Below, in pieces: positions 25,834 to 34,491 of a stretch of DNA of 64,000 nt. The stretch comes from an uncultured Clostridia bacterium (GTDB taxonomy: Bacteria > Bacillota > Clostridia > Christensenellales > Aristaeellaceae): assembly GCA_946414315.1 (NCBI GenBank), contig CAMKNZ010000006.1, positions 1 to 64,000 on the forward strand. Reading direction: 5' to 3'. Numbering within the stretch: the stretch's first letter is position 1; each line of letters starts with the position of its first letter. The position numbers were made by a program, and so were the translations under genes. Under the pieces are notes generated by a model. The model had not been told where the DNA came from. It saw only the letters and a list, made by a program, of their open reading frames with translations, and did not search any database.

Positions 25834-28218
25834 TTGCTGATGAAAAAATTGAATCTTTGCGGAACATGGGAAATGACCGGAGACGACGGACGCAGTTTTC
25901 CGTCCGAAGTACCCGGGAGCGTGCTGAAGACCCTGCTGGACTGTGAAGCCATTCCCGATCCGTTTGACGGAACAAATGAATTTTCTGTCTGTGCTGAAAC
26001 TCTGCGCAGGTGGTCTTTTGCGCGTACTTTCCGGGTTACGGAAGAGGAACTGGCGCACGCGAACGCAGATCTGGTGTTCGAGGGACTGGACACCCTGGCG
26101 GTTGTCGAACTGAACGGGCAGACAGCGGCACGGACAGACAACATGCACAGGACATGGCGTATTCCGGTCAAGAATAAACTTTGGGCCGGGGAGAACACGA
26201 TCCGGGTGTCGTTTGTTCCTGCAATGAAATATGTGGAGAAAGCAGCCGCGGAAAACCCGGAAGTATCTTATAACGGCGGAAGCGAGTTAAAAGGTACCGG
26301 ATTCCTGCGAAAAGCACACTATATGTTTGGCTGGGACTGGGGTCCGCGCCTTCCGGATGCGGGGATATGGCGCGAAACGCGGATTGAGTTCTACGACAAC
26401 CGACTGGAGGAGATCCGGATCTGTCAGGAGCACCGGACGGATCGGGCAGACTTGGAAATACTTGTTTCTTCCGGTGCAGAACAGATCGGACTTGAACTGA
26501 CAGATCCCACCGGACGGCCGGTAGCCGGTACGGAGGGCGAACCGGGGAAGACACTGCGCCTGATTGTGGAGCAGCCGAAACTGTGGTGGCCTAACGGACT
26601 GGGAGAACAGCCGCTTTATACCCTGAAGGTCATGGCTCGAACCGGCGGCAGGGCGGAGGACGTGAAAACCCTCCGCCTGGGGCTGCGGACGATGACAGTC
26701 TGCCGGGAAAAGGATGACTGGGGAGAAAGCTTTGCCCTGTGCTGCAACGGAGTGAAGTTTTTTGCCATGGGCGGGGATTATATTCCTGAGGACAGCCTGC
26801 CGGTCCGGATGACCCGGGAAAGGACGGAGCAGCTGCTGCAGGACTGCCGGGACTGTCACTTCAACACGATCCGGGTCTGGGGCGGGGGAATCTATCCGGA
26901 AGAGTACTTCTACGATCTGTGTGATGAAATGGGTCTTGTGGTATGGCAGGATCTGATGTTCGCCTGCAACACCTATAAGCTGACGGACGAATTCAGGGAA
27001 AACATAATCCGGGAGGCGGAGGACAATCTCCGGAGAATCCGGCACCATGCCTCTCTGGGACTGATCTGCGGCAACAACGAGATGGAGACGGCCTGGCTCA
27101 GTTGGGGCGGGGTAAAGGAACAGCCGGACTGCCTGAAGCAGGATTACCTGGAACAGTTTGAACATGTGCTGAAGGATGTATGCACCCGAGAAGCGCCGGA
27201 TATATTCTACTGGCCTTCCTCTCCGTCGTCCGGCGGCGGGTTTGATGATCCGAACAGCCTGGAGCGCGGAGACGTGCACGACTGGTCTGTCTGGCACGGG
27301 AGGAGACCGTTTTCGGATTTTGCGGAACGGTATCCAAGGTTCTGCTCAGAATTCGGATTTGAATCATTTCCCTGCATGGATACGCTGAAGAGCTTCGTGC
27401 ATGAAGAACGGGAAATGAATCCCTTTTCCCGGGTAATGGAAAGCCACCAGAAATGCCTGTCCGGCAACACGACGATACTGTATTATCTGAGCCAGACGCT
27501 GCGTTATCCTTTCTCCATGGAAAAGCTGGTTCACGCAAGCCAGTGGCTGCAGGCAGAGGCTGTACGGACAGGCGTGGAGCACTGGCGGAGGCACCGGGGA
27601 CGGTGTATGGGTGCTATCTTCTGGCAGATCAATGACTGCTGGCCGGTCGCGAGCTGGGCAGGGATTGATTCAGCCGGCCGATGGAAGGCACTGCAATACA
27701 GGGCGAGGAATTTCTTTGCGCCTACGGCGGTGAGCCTGTGCCGGGAGAACACGGGATACGCGGTGTACGTGACGCATGAGCGGCGGGAGCATTTCCGGGG
27801 AAAGGTCGTTTGTATTATCCGGGATCAGGAGGGGAAAAGATGCAGGGAATACACGATGGAGGTGAACTGCCCGGCGATGAGCTCCGTGAACGTCGGAAGG
27901 ATACTGCCTGAAAGCGGGGAGACAATGAAGATTGTGCAGTGCGTTCTGCATGATGATAAGGGAATGGCTCTCAGCGAGTGCGAGGAACTGTATACTCCGC
28001 CGAAACACTTTCCCTTCAGAGAACCGAAAATCCGGGTTTCCTGCGAAGGACGGAAGATCACGCTGGAAGCGGACACCTTCTGCACGGGAGTGGAGTTGCA
28101 GGCAGCAGACGCAAGATTTTCAGATAACTGGATTACCTTATATCCGGGGGAACCAAGAACGCTGACTGCGGACCGGGAATTGGACGCGAAAGAGCTGAAC
28201 GTGCTGTGGCTTGAGTAG
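25834..28218 (+). CDS. GH2 beta-mannosidase
   Basis: A 794-residue exo-acting glycoside hydrolase. The N-terminal jelly-roll (LNLCGTWEM) and the two following sandwich domains precede the TIM barrel, with acid/base Glu in ICGNNEMETAW and nucleophile Glu in FCSEFGFESFP. WDWGPRLPDAGIWR is characteristic of the mannosidase branch. No signal peptide. TTG 25834 has GGAG at good spacing, and ATG 25840 is an alternative two codons in. It would trim mannose from the non-reducing ends of oligosaccharides. Last gene of the mannan operon. Confidence 0.92.
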   Translation: MLMKKLNLCGTWEMTGDDGRSFPSEVPGSVLKTLLDCEAIPDPFDGTNEFSVCAETLRRWSFARTFRVTEEELAHANADLVFEGLDTLAVVELNGQTAARTDNMHRTWRIPVKNKLWAGENTIRVSFVPAMKYVEKAAAENPEVSYNGGSELKGTGFLRKAHYMFGWDWGPRLPDAGIWRETRIEFYDNRLEEIRICQEHRTDRADLEILVSSGAEQIGLELTDPTGRPVAGTEGEPGKTLRLIVEQPKLWWPNGLGEQPLYTLKVMARTGGRAEDVKTLRLGLRTMTVCREKDDWGESFALCCNGVKFFAMGGDYIPEDSLPVRMTRERTEQLLQDCRDCHFNTIRVWGGGIYPEEYFYDLCDEMGLVVWQDLMFACNTYKLTDEFRENIIREAEDNLRRIRHHASLGLICGNNEMETAWLSWGGVKEQPDCLKQDYLEQFEHVLKDVCTREAPDIFYWPSSPSSGGGFDDPNSLERGDVHDWSVWHGRRPFSDFAERYPRFCSEFGFESFPCMDTLKSFVHEEREMNPFSRVMESHQKCLSGNTTILYYLSQTLRYPFSMEKLVHASQWLQAEAVRTGVEHWRRHRGRCMGAIFWQINDCWPVASWAGIDSAGRWKALQYRARNFFAPTAVSLCRENTGYAVYVTHERREHFRGKVVCIIRDQEGKRCREYTMEVNCPAMSSVNVGRILPESGETMKIVQCVLHDDKGMALSECEELYTPPKHFPFREPKIRVSCEGRKITLEADTFCTGVELQAADARFSDNWITLYPGEPRTLTADRELDAKELNVLWLE

Positions 28219-28256
28219 GAGAAAAGGACAAACGAACAAAAAACAAGCGAAAAACA

Positions 28257-28285
28257 TTGACAATCGACCGGGAAGAGCGTAAACT
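28257..28285 (+). promoter_or_regulatory. Promoter of the T-box leader
   Basis: TTGACA (28257-28262), 17-bp spacer, TAAACT (28280-28285). Confidence 0.75.
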
Positions 28286-28291
28286 CCCAAT

Positions 28292-28546
28292 AAAGGCCTT
28301 GAAGGAGAGGGTTTCAGGTTTCGGCGTAAGAGACGCGGCGGGTGGTGCGAGCCGCGGGAAGAACCTGATCACTGTCGCTCCCGAGCCGGAAGGAAGAAAG
28401 CGAGAACGCGAGTAGAGCCTTCCCGAACCAGCCGCGTAAGGGCAGAGGACCTGATGGGGTCCATGAGTGGCGGAGTGATCCGCAATTTGAGTGGTACCGC
28501 GGGTGTGAATTCATACTCGTCTCAAAGCGATTTGAGACGAGTTTTT
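28292..28546 (+). promoter_or_regulatory. T-box riboswitch (apparent specifier AUC, isoleucine)
   Basis: The T-box core GAGTGGTACCGCG lies at 28489-28501. TTTGAG (28486-28491) plus GCGGG (28499-28503), flanking the bulge UGGUACC, pair with CTCGT and CTCAAA (28516-28526) to make the antiterminator. The same 28516-28526 segment pairs with TTTGAGACGAG (28531-28541) plus a T-run to make the terminator. Stem I has an apical GGTGGTGCGA loop region and a CAGGTT/AACCTG helix. ATC at 28368-28370, followed by A, lies in the expected specifier loop. The U of UGGU matches a tRNA with discriminator A, as in tRNA-Ile, which argues against Ser, His or Asp readings. The specifier assignment is by eye. Confidence 0.85.
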
Positions 28547-28579
28547 GTTTCCATGAAGATCGCAATGGAGGGACGAATC

Positions 28580-30877
28580 ATGGCGCAGATGACGGGACTG
28601 AATTACAAGATTCAGGAGATGGCTCACCGGATCCGGGAGCTGCGGGAGATCGAGAACTTTACGATCGCTGAAATGGCGAACAAGACGGGCGTCACCGAGC
28701 AGGAATACATCGACTGCGAAATGGGCCGGTCGGACCTGAACTTCGCGTTCCTGTACCGCTGCGCCCTGGCCTTCGGCGTCGACGTCGGAGACATCATCGA
28801 GGGTTCCAGCCCGAACCTGAACTCCTTTACCGTTACCCGGCGGGGCGAAGGCCAGCGCATTGAGGAAGCCCACGACATGATCTATTACAACATGGCTGCT
28901 TCCTTCCGCAACCGGATCGCTGAGCCCCTGTATGTGCAGGCAGCCTACAGCGCCGAGGCGGAGAAGGAGGATATCAAGCTGACCACCCACGAAGGGCAGG
29001 AATGCGATATCGTCATCGAAGGCCAGCTGAAGGTCCAGGTGGGCGAGCACATCAGCGTGCTGAACCCCGGCGACTCCATCTATTACGATTCCGGCACGCC
29101 CCACGGCATGATCGCCGTGGGAGGACAGGACTGCCTGTTCTACGCGATCGTCCTGAATCCGACCGGCGCGCCGATTCCGGAACTGAGTCCCGAGAAGGCC
29201 ATGCCCGGTACGGCCCTGCAGGAGTTCCCGGCGGAGAACGGACGCACCCGTGTGTGGCACCGTTACGCGGACGTGGAAAAGGACGAGAACGGCACGCCCG
29301 TGAAGATCGACTTCAAGAATACCGACAAGTTCAACTTCGCCTTTGACGTGATCGACGCCATCGCGGACGAGATCCCGAACAAGCTGGCGATGCTGCACCT
29401 GGACCGGGACAAGAACGAGCACCGCTTCACCTTCAACGACCTGAAGCGCGCGTCTAACCGCTGCGCCAACTATTTCAAATCCCTGGGCATCAAAAAGGGC
29501 GACCGGGTGATGCTGGTGCTCAAGCGCCACTATCAGTTCTGGTTCTCCATCCTGGCCCTGGAAAAGATCGGCGCCATCGCGATCCCGGCTGTGGCCCAGC
29601 TGCAGGAGCACGACTTTGAATACCGCTTCAACGCCGCCGGCGTGAAGGCGATCATCTGTACCGCGGACGGTGATACTGCCCACCAGGCAGACCTGGCCGC
29701 GAAGAACGCGCCGAGCCTGGAACTGAAGCTGATCGTGAACGGACAGCGCGAAGGCTGGCATGACTTCGACGAGGAATACCAGATGTATTCCACCCATTAC
29801 AACCGTACGGAAGATACGCCCTGCGGCGACGACCTGATGCTGATGTACTTCACCTCCGGCACCACGGGCTATCCGAAGATCGCCGCCCACAGCTACAAGC
29901 ATCCGCTGGGCCACCTGCACACCGCCAAATACTGGCACTGCGTGAACCCGAACGGCCTGCACCTGACCATCTCCGATACCGGCTGGGCTAAAGCCGGCTG
30001 GGGCAAGATCTACGGCCAGTGGCTGTGCGAAGCCGCTATCTTTGTTTACGACTTTGACCGCTTCGACGCGGCGGACATCCTGCCGCTGTTCGCGAAGTAC
30101 AACATCACCACCTTCTGTGCGCCGCCCACCATGTGGCGGATGCTGATCAAGCAGGACCTGAGCAAGTATGACCTGAGCTCCGTGACCCACGCCTCCAGCG
30201 CCGGTGAAGCGCTGAACCCGGAAGTCTACCGCCAGATCGAGCTGCAGACCGGCCTGCAGGTTATGGAAGGCTTCGGCCAGACCGAAAGCACCATGATCAT
30301 CGGCAACCTGGCCGGTGCGGATCACAAGCTGGGTTCCATGGGCAAGGTCGCCCCGATCTACAACGTGGCGCTGCTGGATCCCGAAGGCAATCCCGTCGCC
30401 GCCGGTACGCCGGGCGAGATCTGCGTGGATATCTCAAAGGGTATCCCGATCGGCCTGTTCCAGAAGTATTACCGGGACGAGGAAAAGACCAACGAAGTCA
30501 TGCACGACGGCTGGTACCACACCGGTGACCTGGCCTGGTGCGACGAAGACGGTTTCTACTGGTATGTGGGCCGCGCGGACGATGTGATCAAGTCCAGCGG
30601 CTACCGCATCGGACCGTTCGAGATCGAGAGCGTGATCATGGAACTGCCCTATGTGCTGGAGTGCGGCGTCAGCGCAGCGCCGGACGAGGTCCGCGGCCAG
30701 GTGGTCAAGGCGAGCATCGTGCTGACCAAGGGCACGGAAGGCACCGAGGAGCTCAAGAAAGAGATCCAGAATTACGTCAAGCAGCATACCGCGCCGTATA
30801 AGTATCCCCGGATCGTCGTTTTCCGGGACGAGCTGCCCAAGACCGTGTCCGGCAAGATCCAGAGGGCGCTGCTGTGA
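28580..30877 (+). CDS. XRE-cupin-AMP-forming acyl-CoA synthetase fusion
   Basis: A 765-residue cytosolic protein. Residues 14-72 form an XRE-type HTH, about 115-185 a cupin (EGQLKVQVGEHISVLNPGDS), and about 240-765 an ANL ligase: P-loop FTSGTTGYPK near 424, GFGQTES, YHTGDLAW, SSGYRIGPFEIES and the catalytic Lys near 759 in KTVSGKIQR. The ligase half resembles medium-chain or aryl acyl-CoA synthetases. Start ATG 28580 has GGAGGG seven bases upstream. It lies directly behind the T-box, so amino-acid starvation should raise its expression. I infer activation of a carboxylic acid used to build an amino acid. A stop-start overlap couples it to the Nudix gene. Confidence 0.88.
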   Translation: MAQMTGLNYKIQEMAHRIRELREIENFTIAEMANKTGVTEQEYIDCEMGRSDLNFAFLYRCALAFGVDVGDIIEGSSPNLNSFTVTRRGEGQRIEEAHDMIYYNMAASFRNRIAEPLYVQAAYSAEAEKEDIKLTTHEGQECDIVIEGQLKVQVGEHISVLNPGDSIYYDSGTPHGMIAVGGQDCLFYAIVLNPTGAPIPELSPEKAMPGTALQEFPAENGRTRVWHRYADVEKDENGTPVKIDFKNTDKFNFAFDVIDAIADEIPNKLAMLHLDRDKNEHRFTFNDLKRASNRCANYFKSLGIKKGDRVMLVLKRHYQFWFSILALEKIGAIAIPAVAQLQEHDFEYRFNAAGVKAIICTADGDTAHQADLAAKNAPSLELKLIVNGQREGWHDFDEEYQMYSTHYNRTEDTPCGDDLMLMYFTSGTTGYPKIAAHSYKHPLGHLHTAKYWHCVNPNGLHLTISDTGWAKAGWGKIYGQWLCEAAIFVYDFDRFDAADILPLFAKYNITTFCAPPTMWRMLIKQDLSKYDLSSVTHASSAGEALNPEVYRQIELQTGLQVMEGFGQTESTMIIGNLAGADHKLGSMGKVAPIYNVALLDPEGNPVAAGTPGEICVDISKGIPIGLFQKYYRDEEKTNEVMHDGWYHTGDLAWCDEDGFYWYVGRADDVIKSSGYRIGPFEIESVIMELPYVLECGVSAAPDEVRGQVVKASIVLTKGTEGTEELKKEIQNYVKQHTAPYKYPRIVVFRDELPKTVSGKIQRALL

Positions 30878-31344
30878 TCGACTCCACCCTGTGCTATCTT
30901 TACCGCGGGGACGAAGTGCTGATGATGCACCGCACGCGGAAGAAGAACGATATGAACCACGACAAGTGGATCGCCGTAGGCGGCCGCTTCGAGGCGGGGG
31001 AAAGCCCGGAGGACTGCGCCCTGCGCGAGGTCCGGGAAGAGACCGGGCTGACCATGCTGGACGCGGCTTACCGCGGCGTGGTCACCTTTATCAACGATCA
31101 GTATGAGACGGAACGGATGCACCTGTTCACCTGCGAACGCTGGAGCGGGGAGATGACCGACTGCGACGAGGGCGAACTGGTATGGCTGCCGAAGGCGGAG
31201 ATGAACAGCCTGCCCATGTGGGAAGGCGACCGCATCTTTCACCGCCTGCTGGATGAAGGGGTTCCATTCTTTGAACTGGAGCTGGTCTACAGCGGGGAAA
31301 AGCTGCTGAGCGCCAGCCTGGACGGAAAAAAACTGGAGATCTGA
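30874..31344 (+). CDS. Nudix hydrolase (8-oxo-dGTP diphosphatase-like)
   Basis: A 156-residue MutT-like protein. The Nudix box begins at GGRFEAGES and continues to REVREETGL, with all metal-binding glutamates present. Its GTG start overlaps the synthetase stop (GTGA), so it is in the T-box operon. It may hydrolyse oxidised dNTPs, or a nucleotide side-product. The family alone does not fix the substrate, and the operon link may be only incidental. Confidence 0.87.
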   Translation: MIDSTLCYLYRGDEVLMMHRTRKKNDMNHDKWIAVGGRFEAGESPEDCALREVREETGLTMLDAAYRGVVTFINDQYETERMHLFTCERWSGEMTDCDEGELVWLPKAEMNSLPMWEGDRIFHRLLDEGVPFFELELVYSGEKLLSASLDGKKLEI

Positions 31345-31355
31345 GCGTATAGTAT

Positions 31356-31389
31356 AAAAAGGACGATTCTTATGAAGAACCGTCCTTTT
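31356..31389 (+). terminator. Terminator after Nudix gene
   Basis: AAAAGGACGATTCTT with AAGAACCGTCCTTTT (one mismatch), ending in a T-run. Confidence 0.8.
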
Positions 31390-31396
31390 GTTCGCC

Positions 31397-31424
31397 TTGA
31401 CAGAATCCGGAATCATGCTATCAT
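31397..31424 (+). promoter_or_regulatory. Promoter of the VanW-family gene
   Basis: TTGACA, 16-bp spacer, TATCAT, about 40 bp before the start codon. Confidence 0.65.
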
Positions 31425-31463
31425 AGCAGGAACGCGTATACGCGGAGAGAGGAGGGGAACGCT

Positions 31464-33098
31464 TTGACCACACAGCGGCGCAGAAATACGCAGCAGTCTT
31501 CCGGCGTTCCCGGCAGGGGCTATGTGCCGCCTGCTTCCCAGGAGCCCGTCCGGCAGCAGCCGTATCAGCCGAATCCCTACTCCGCACAGATGCCGCCGCA
31601 GACCATGTACAATCCGCGGCCGATGAAACAGAACAAGCGGAAGAACTGGCTGGTCTGGCTTGTCATTGCCGTCCTTGCTGTTGTGATCGTCATGATCGGC
31701 ACCTCCGTCCGCCGGATGGAGGAGGAGAAGGCCGCCGCCCGGCAGAAGGCGGAGGAGATCCATGCCAAAGTCACTTCAGCCGACGGAGTATTCTGCTCCG
31801 GCGTTTATGTGGACGGCATTCACCTGGGCGGCATGACCCCGCAGCAGGCGAAGGACGCCGTCGAGACGCAGGTGCAGCAGCGCAGCGGAAACTGGTACGC
31901 CCGGCTGACTTACGGTGAAAACTGGAAGCTCATCACCGCGGATATGATCAACTTTACCACAGATGTGAACGGCGTTCTGCAGCAGGCCTGGAACCAAGGC
32001 CATACCGGGGATGAAAACCAGCGCTACGCCGATATGCTCCGCCTGGAACAAACACCTTACCAGGCGTATACCGCCCAACCCAGCGGAGATACCCGGGCCA
32101 TTGACGAGGTGCTTGCCACGGTCAAGAGCCTGATCGATACGCCCGCGCAGGACGCTTACCTGGCGGGCGTGAACAGGGAAGACCTGTCCTATCCTTTTGT
32201 GTTTACGGATGAGGTATACGGCCTCGTCCTGGATACGGAACCGCTCCGGCTGAAACTGTATCAGATGGTTTCCACCCTGGAAAGCGGCGACGTGGAGATC
32301 GTTCCGGACCGGATTGAGCCGGCGGTCCGCAAGGCGGACCTGATGAAGAAATACACACTCCGCGCAACGGCCACCACCCGGATCCATTCCAGTTCTCCCG
32401 AAAACCGGAACAACAACATCCGGCATGCTTTCAATGACTTCATCAACGGGTACCGGCTGGAACCGGGACAAAGCTTCAGCTTCAACAAGACCGTCGGCAT
32501 GCGTACGCAGGAGCGGGGCTTTTTTCCGGCGGATGAGATTGTCTCCGGTGAGATGGTGGAAGGCTACGGCGGCGGCGTCTGCCAGGCCAGCACCACAATC
32601 TACCAGGCGGCGCTGTGTGCGGGACTGCAGATCGTTACCCGCCAGCCCCATTCCGAAAAGGTCAAATACGCGGAGCTCGGCCAGGACGCCACGGTCTACC
32701 TGAGCAAGAACCGGAACAAAGATTTCGTTTTCAAGAACACGACGAACAGCGACATCTGGATCTTTGCCACGGTGGAAAAGGATCCGGGACGGAAAGGGAA
32801 GAACAATCTCCGGACCCGGGTGGATATCTACGGCGAGGACATGGGCGACGTCTGGTACAAACTGGAGTCGGTCATCACCGAGACCGTCGACCCGCCGGAA
32901 CCTGAATACCGCAAGGACAAAAAGAGCCAGTATGTGACCTATCAGGACGAAAAGCCCTATCTCTATTCCGAGGCCCAGCCCGGATACAAGGTGGACGTTT
33001 ACCTGGTGGATTCCCGCAGCGGCAATAAATCCTATCTGTATACGGACGAGTATTCGCCCAAACGGGCTGTCTACTACCAGGGCGTCAAAACCCGGTAA
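31464..33098 (+). CDS. VanW-family membrane-anchored cell-wall protein
   Basis: A 544-residue protein: a Gln/Pro-rich cytoplasmic tail, one membrane helix (about 64-83), a short coiled coil, a PG_binding_4-like domain (about 110-280), then the VanW domain with VGMRTQERGFFP and EGYGGGVCQASTTIYQAAL (about 345-390). A G5-like segment follows. The start is TTG 31464 after GGAGGGGAA. VanW proteins occur widely in Clostridia outside vancomycin clusters and are thought to act on or bind peptidoglycan. No van regulatory or ligase genes are nearby, so resistance should not be inferred. Confidence 0.9.
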   Translation: MTTQRRRNTQQSSGVPGRGYVPPASQEPVRQQPYQPNPYSAQMPPQTMYNPRPMKQNKRKNWLVWLVIAVLAVVIVMIGTSVRRMEEEKAAARQKAEEIHAKVTSADGVFCSGVYVDGIHLGGMTPQQAKDAVETQVQQRSGNWYARLTYGENWKLITADMINFTTDVNGVLQQAWNQGHTGDENQRYADMLRLEQTPYQAYTAQPSGDTRAIDEVLATVKSLIDTPAQDAYLAGVNREDLSYPFVFTDEVYGLVLDTEPLRLKLYQMVSTLESGDVEIVPDRIEPAVRKADLMKKYTLRATATTRIHSSSPENRNNNIRHAFNDFINGYRLEPGQSFSFNKTVGMRTQERGFFPADEIVSGEMVEGYGGGVCQASTTIYQAALCAGLQIVTRQPHSEKVKYAELGQDATVYLSKNRNKDFVFKNTTNSDIWIFATVEKDPGRKGKNNLRTRVDIYGEDMGDVWYKLESVITETVDPPEPEYRKDKKSQYVTYQDEKPYLYSEAQPGYKVDVYLVDSRSGNKSYLYTDEYSPKRAVYYQGVKTR

Positions 33099-33106
33099 AA
33101 CAGGAC

Positions 33107-33135
33107 AAAACAAGACGCGCAGGCGTCTTGTTTTT
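33107..33135 (+). terminator. Terminator after VanW gene
   Basis: AAAACAAGACGC-GCAG-GCGTCTTGTTTTT, perfect stem with a U tail. Confidence 0.9.
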
Positions 33136-33156
33136 CATTGCGGCTGCCCGTATAAT
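33128..33156 (+). promoter_or_regulatory. Promoter of the alpha-galactosidase gene
   Basis: TTGTTT, 17-bp spacer, TATAAT (33151-33156). The -35 element overlaps the preceding terminator stem. Confidence 0.55.
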
Positions 33157-33187
33157 GAAACCAGCAAAACAGACAGGAGATACATAT

Positions 33188-34435
33188 ATGATCGCATCAA
33201 CGCCGCCCATGGGGTGGAACAGCTGGGACTGCTACGGCGCCGAGGTGACGGAGGAAACCGTCCGGAAGAACGCGGCATACATGGCGGAGCACCTGAAGGA
33301 ATACGGCTGGGAATATATCGTGGTGGATATCCAATGGGCCGGCGGGAACGCGGCGGGCCACGGCTATGAGCCTTTTGCCGACCTGACCATGGACGAATAC
33401 GGCCGCCTGACGCCCGCGCTGAACCGCTTTCCAAGCGCGGCGGGCGGGAAGGGATTCCGTCCGCTGGCGGACTATGTCCATTCCCTGGGGCTGAAGTTCG
33501 GCATCCATATCATGCGCGGTATGCCCCGGGTGGCCGCCCACCGGCGGCTGCCGATCGAGGGCAGCGAATTCTTCTGCAACAGGGCGGCGAACCCGCATTC
33601 CATCTGCATGTGGAACCCGGACATGTATGGCCTGCACTGCGACCGGCCGGAAGCCGCGGCGTATTATGACAGCATCTTCCGCCTCTATGCCTCCTGGGGC
33701 GTGGACTTTATCAAGTGCGACGACATCGCCCGGGAATACCCTCACTGTGAAAAAGAGATCGAGCTGATCTCCGAATCCTGCCGCCGCTGCGGCCGGGACA
33801 TGGTCCTTTCCCTTTCTCCGGGGCCCGCGCCGCTGGAGAAGGCGGAACACCTGAAGCGGTACGCGAATATGTGGCGGATCACCGACGACTTTTGGGACGA
33901 CTGGCGCCTGCTGAAAGGTATGTTTGAGCGTGCGGAAAAGTGGTGTGTTCACGCCGGGCCAGGCCACTGGCCGGATGCCGATATGCTGCCGGTGGGCGCC
34001 CTGCGCCAGTGCGACAGCCCGGACGGCTGGACCCGCTTTACCCGGGCGGAGCAGCGGACCATGATGTCCCTATGGTGTATGATGCGTTCTCCGTTGATGA
34101 TCGGCGGTGAAATGACGAAGAACGATGGTTTTACCCTGGACCTGCTGACGAAGCGGGAACTGCTGGAGATCGAAAAGACTACCTGGTGCGCCCATCCCCT
34201 GCGCACAACGGAGGAGGAGAGCGTCTGGATCGCGCCCCGGAAGGACGGCGAAAGCCTGTACCTGGCGCTGTTCAACCTCAGCGAAAAGAAACGTGCGGTC
34301 GCCGTGACCGCGGAGGAGACCGGACTGCCCTTCCTGGCCGGGCGGGAGATCTGGACCGGAAAAGAGATCCGGAAAGCGAAACAGCTCCGCGCGGTCCTTC
34401 CGCCGCATGACGCCGCGGTGTATTATGTGAAATAA
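33188..34435 (+). CDS. GH27 alpha-galactosidase
   Basis: A 415-residue intracellular TIM-barrel glycosidase with a C-terminal beta domain. Family markers are TPPMGWNSWDCYG at the N-terminus, the catalytic nucleophile in DFIKCDD and the acid/base Asp in WRITDDFWDDW. ATG 33188 follows AGGAGATACATAT and starts directly at the conserved N-terminus, so the upstream open frame is not used. No signal peptide. It could remove alpha-1,6-galactose branches from galactomannan oligosaccharides, which would complement the mannan locus 5 kb upstream, but it has its own promoter and no GTTAAC site. Confidence 0.9.
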   Translation: MIASTPPMGWNSWDCYGAEVTEETVRKNAAYMAEHLKEYGWEYIVVDIQWAGGNAAGHGYEPFADLTMDEYGRLTPALNRFPSAAGGKGFRPLADYVHSLGLKFGIHIMRGMPRVAAHRRLPIEGSEFFCNRAANPHSICMWNPDMYGLHCDRPEAAAYYDSIFRLYASWGVDFIKCDDIAREYPHCEKEIELISESCRRCGRDMVLSLSPGPAPLEKAEHLKRYANMWRITDDFWDDWRLLKGMFERAEKWCVHAGPGHWPDADMLPVGALRQCDSPDGWTRFTRAEQRTMMSLWCMMRSPLMIGGEMTKNDGFTLDLLTKRELLEIEKTTWCAHPLRTTEEESVWIAPRKDGESLYLALFNLSEKKRAVAVTAEETGLPFLAGREIWTGKEIRKAKQLRAVLPPHDAAVYYVK

Positions 34436-34448
34436 CCGGACGGGTATG

Positions 34449-34478
34449 AAAAACGGGACGCGATCGCGTCCCGTTTTT
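34449..34478. terminator. Bidirectional terminator (perfect 30-bp palindrome)
   Basis: Self-complementary block centred on GCGATCGC, flanked by A and T runs, between the convergent alpha-galactosidase and pyrH genes. It functions in both directions by symmetry. Confidence 0.92.
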
Positions 34479-34491
34479 TGCGTCTGTCAAC

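Noticed and set aside
28292-28546. Riboswitch classes other than a T-box
   Set aside because: The UGGUACC bulge and the mutually exclusive helices are specific to T-boxes. No metabolite-aptamer signature was seen.
31464-33098. Vancomycin resistance gene
   Set aside because: VanW-domain proteins are common in Clostridia. No vanA/vanB-type ligase, dehydrogenase, dipeptidase or VanRS genes are present.
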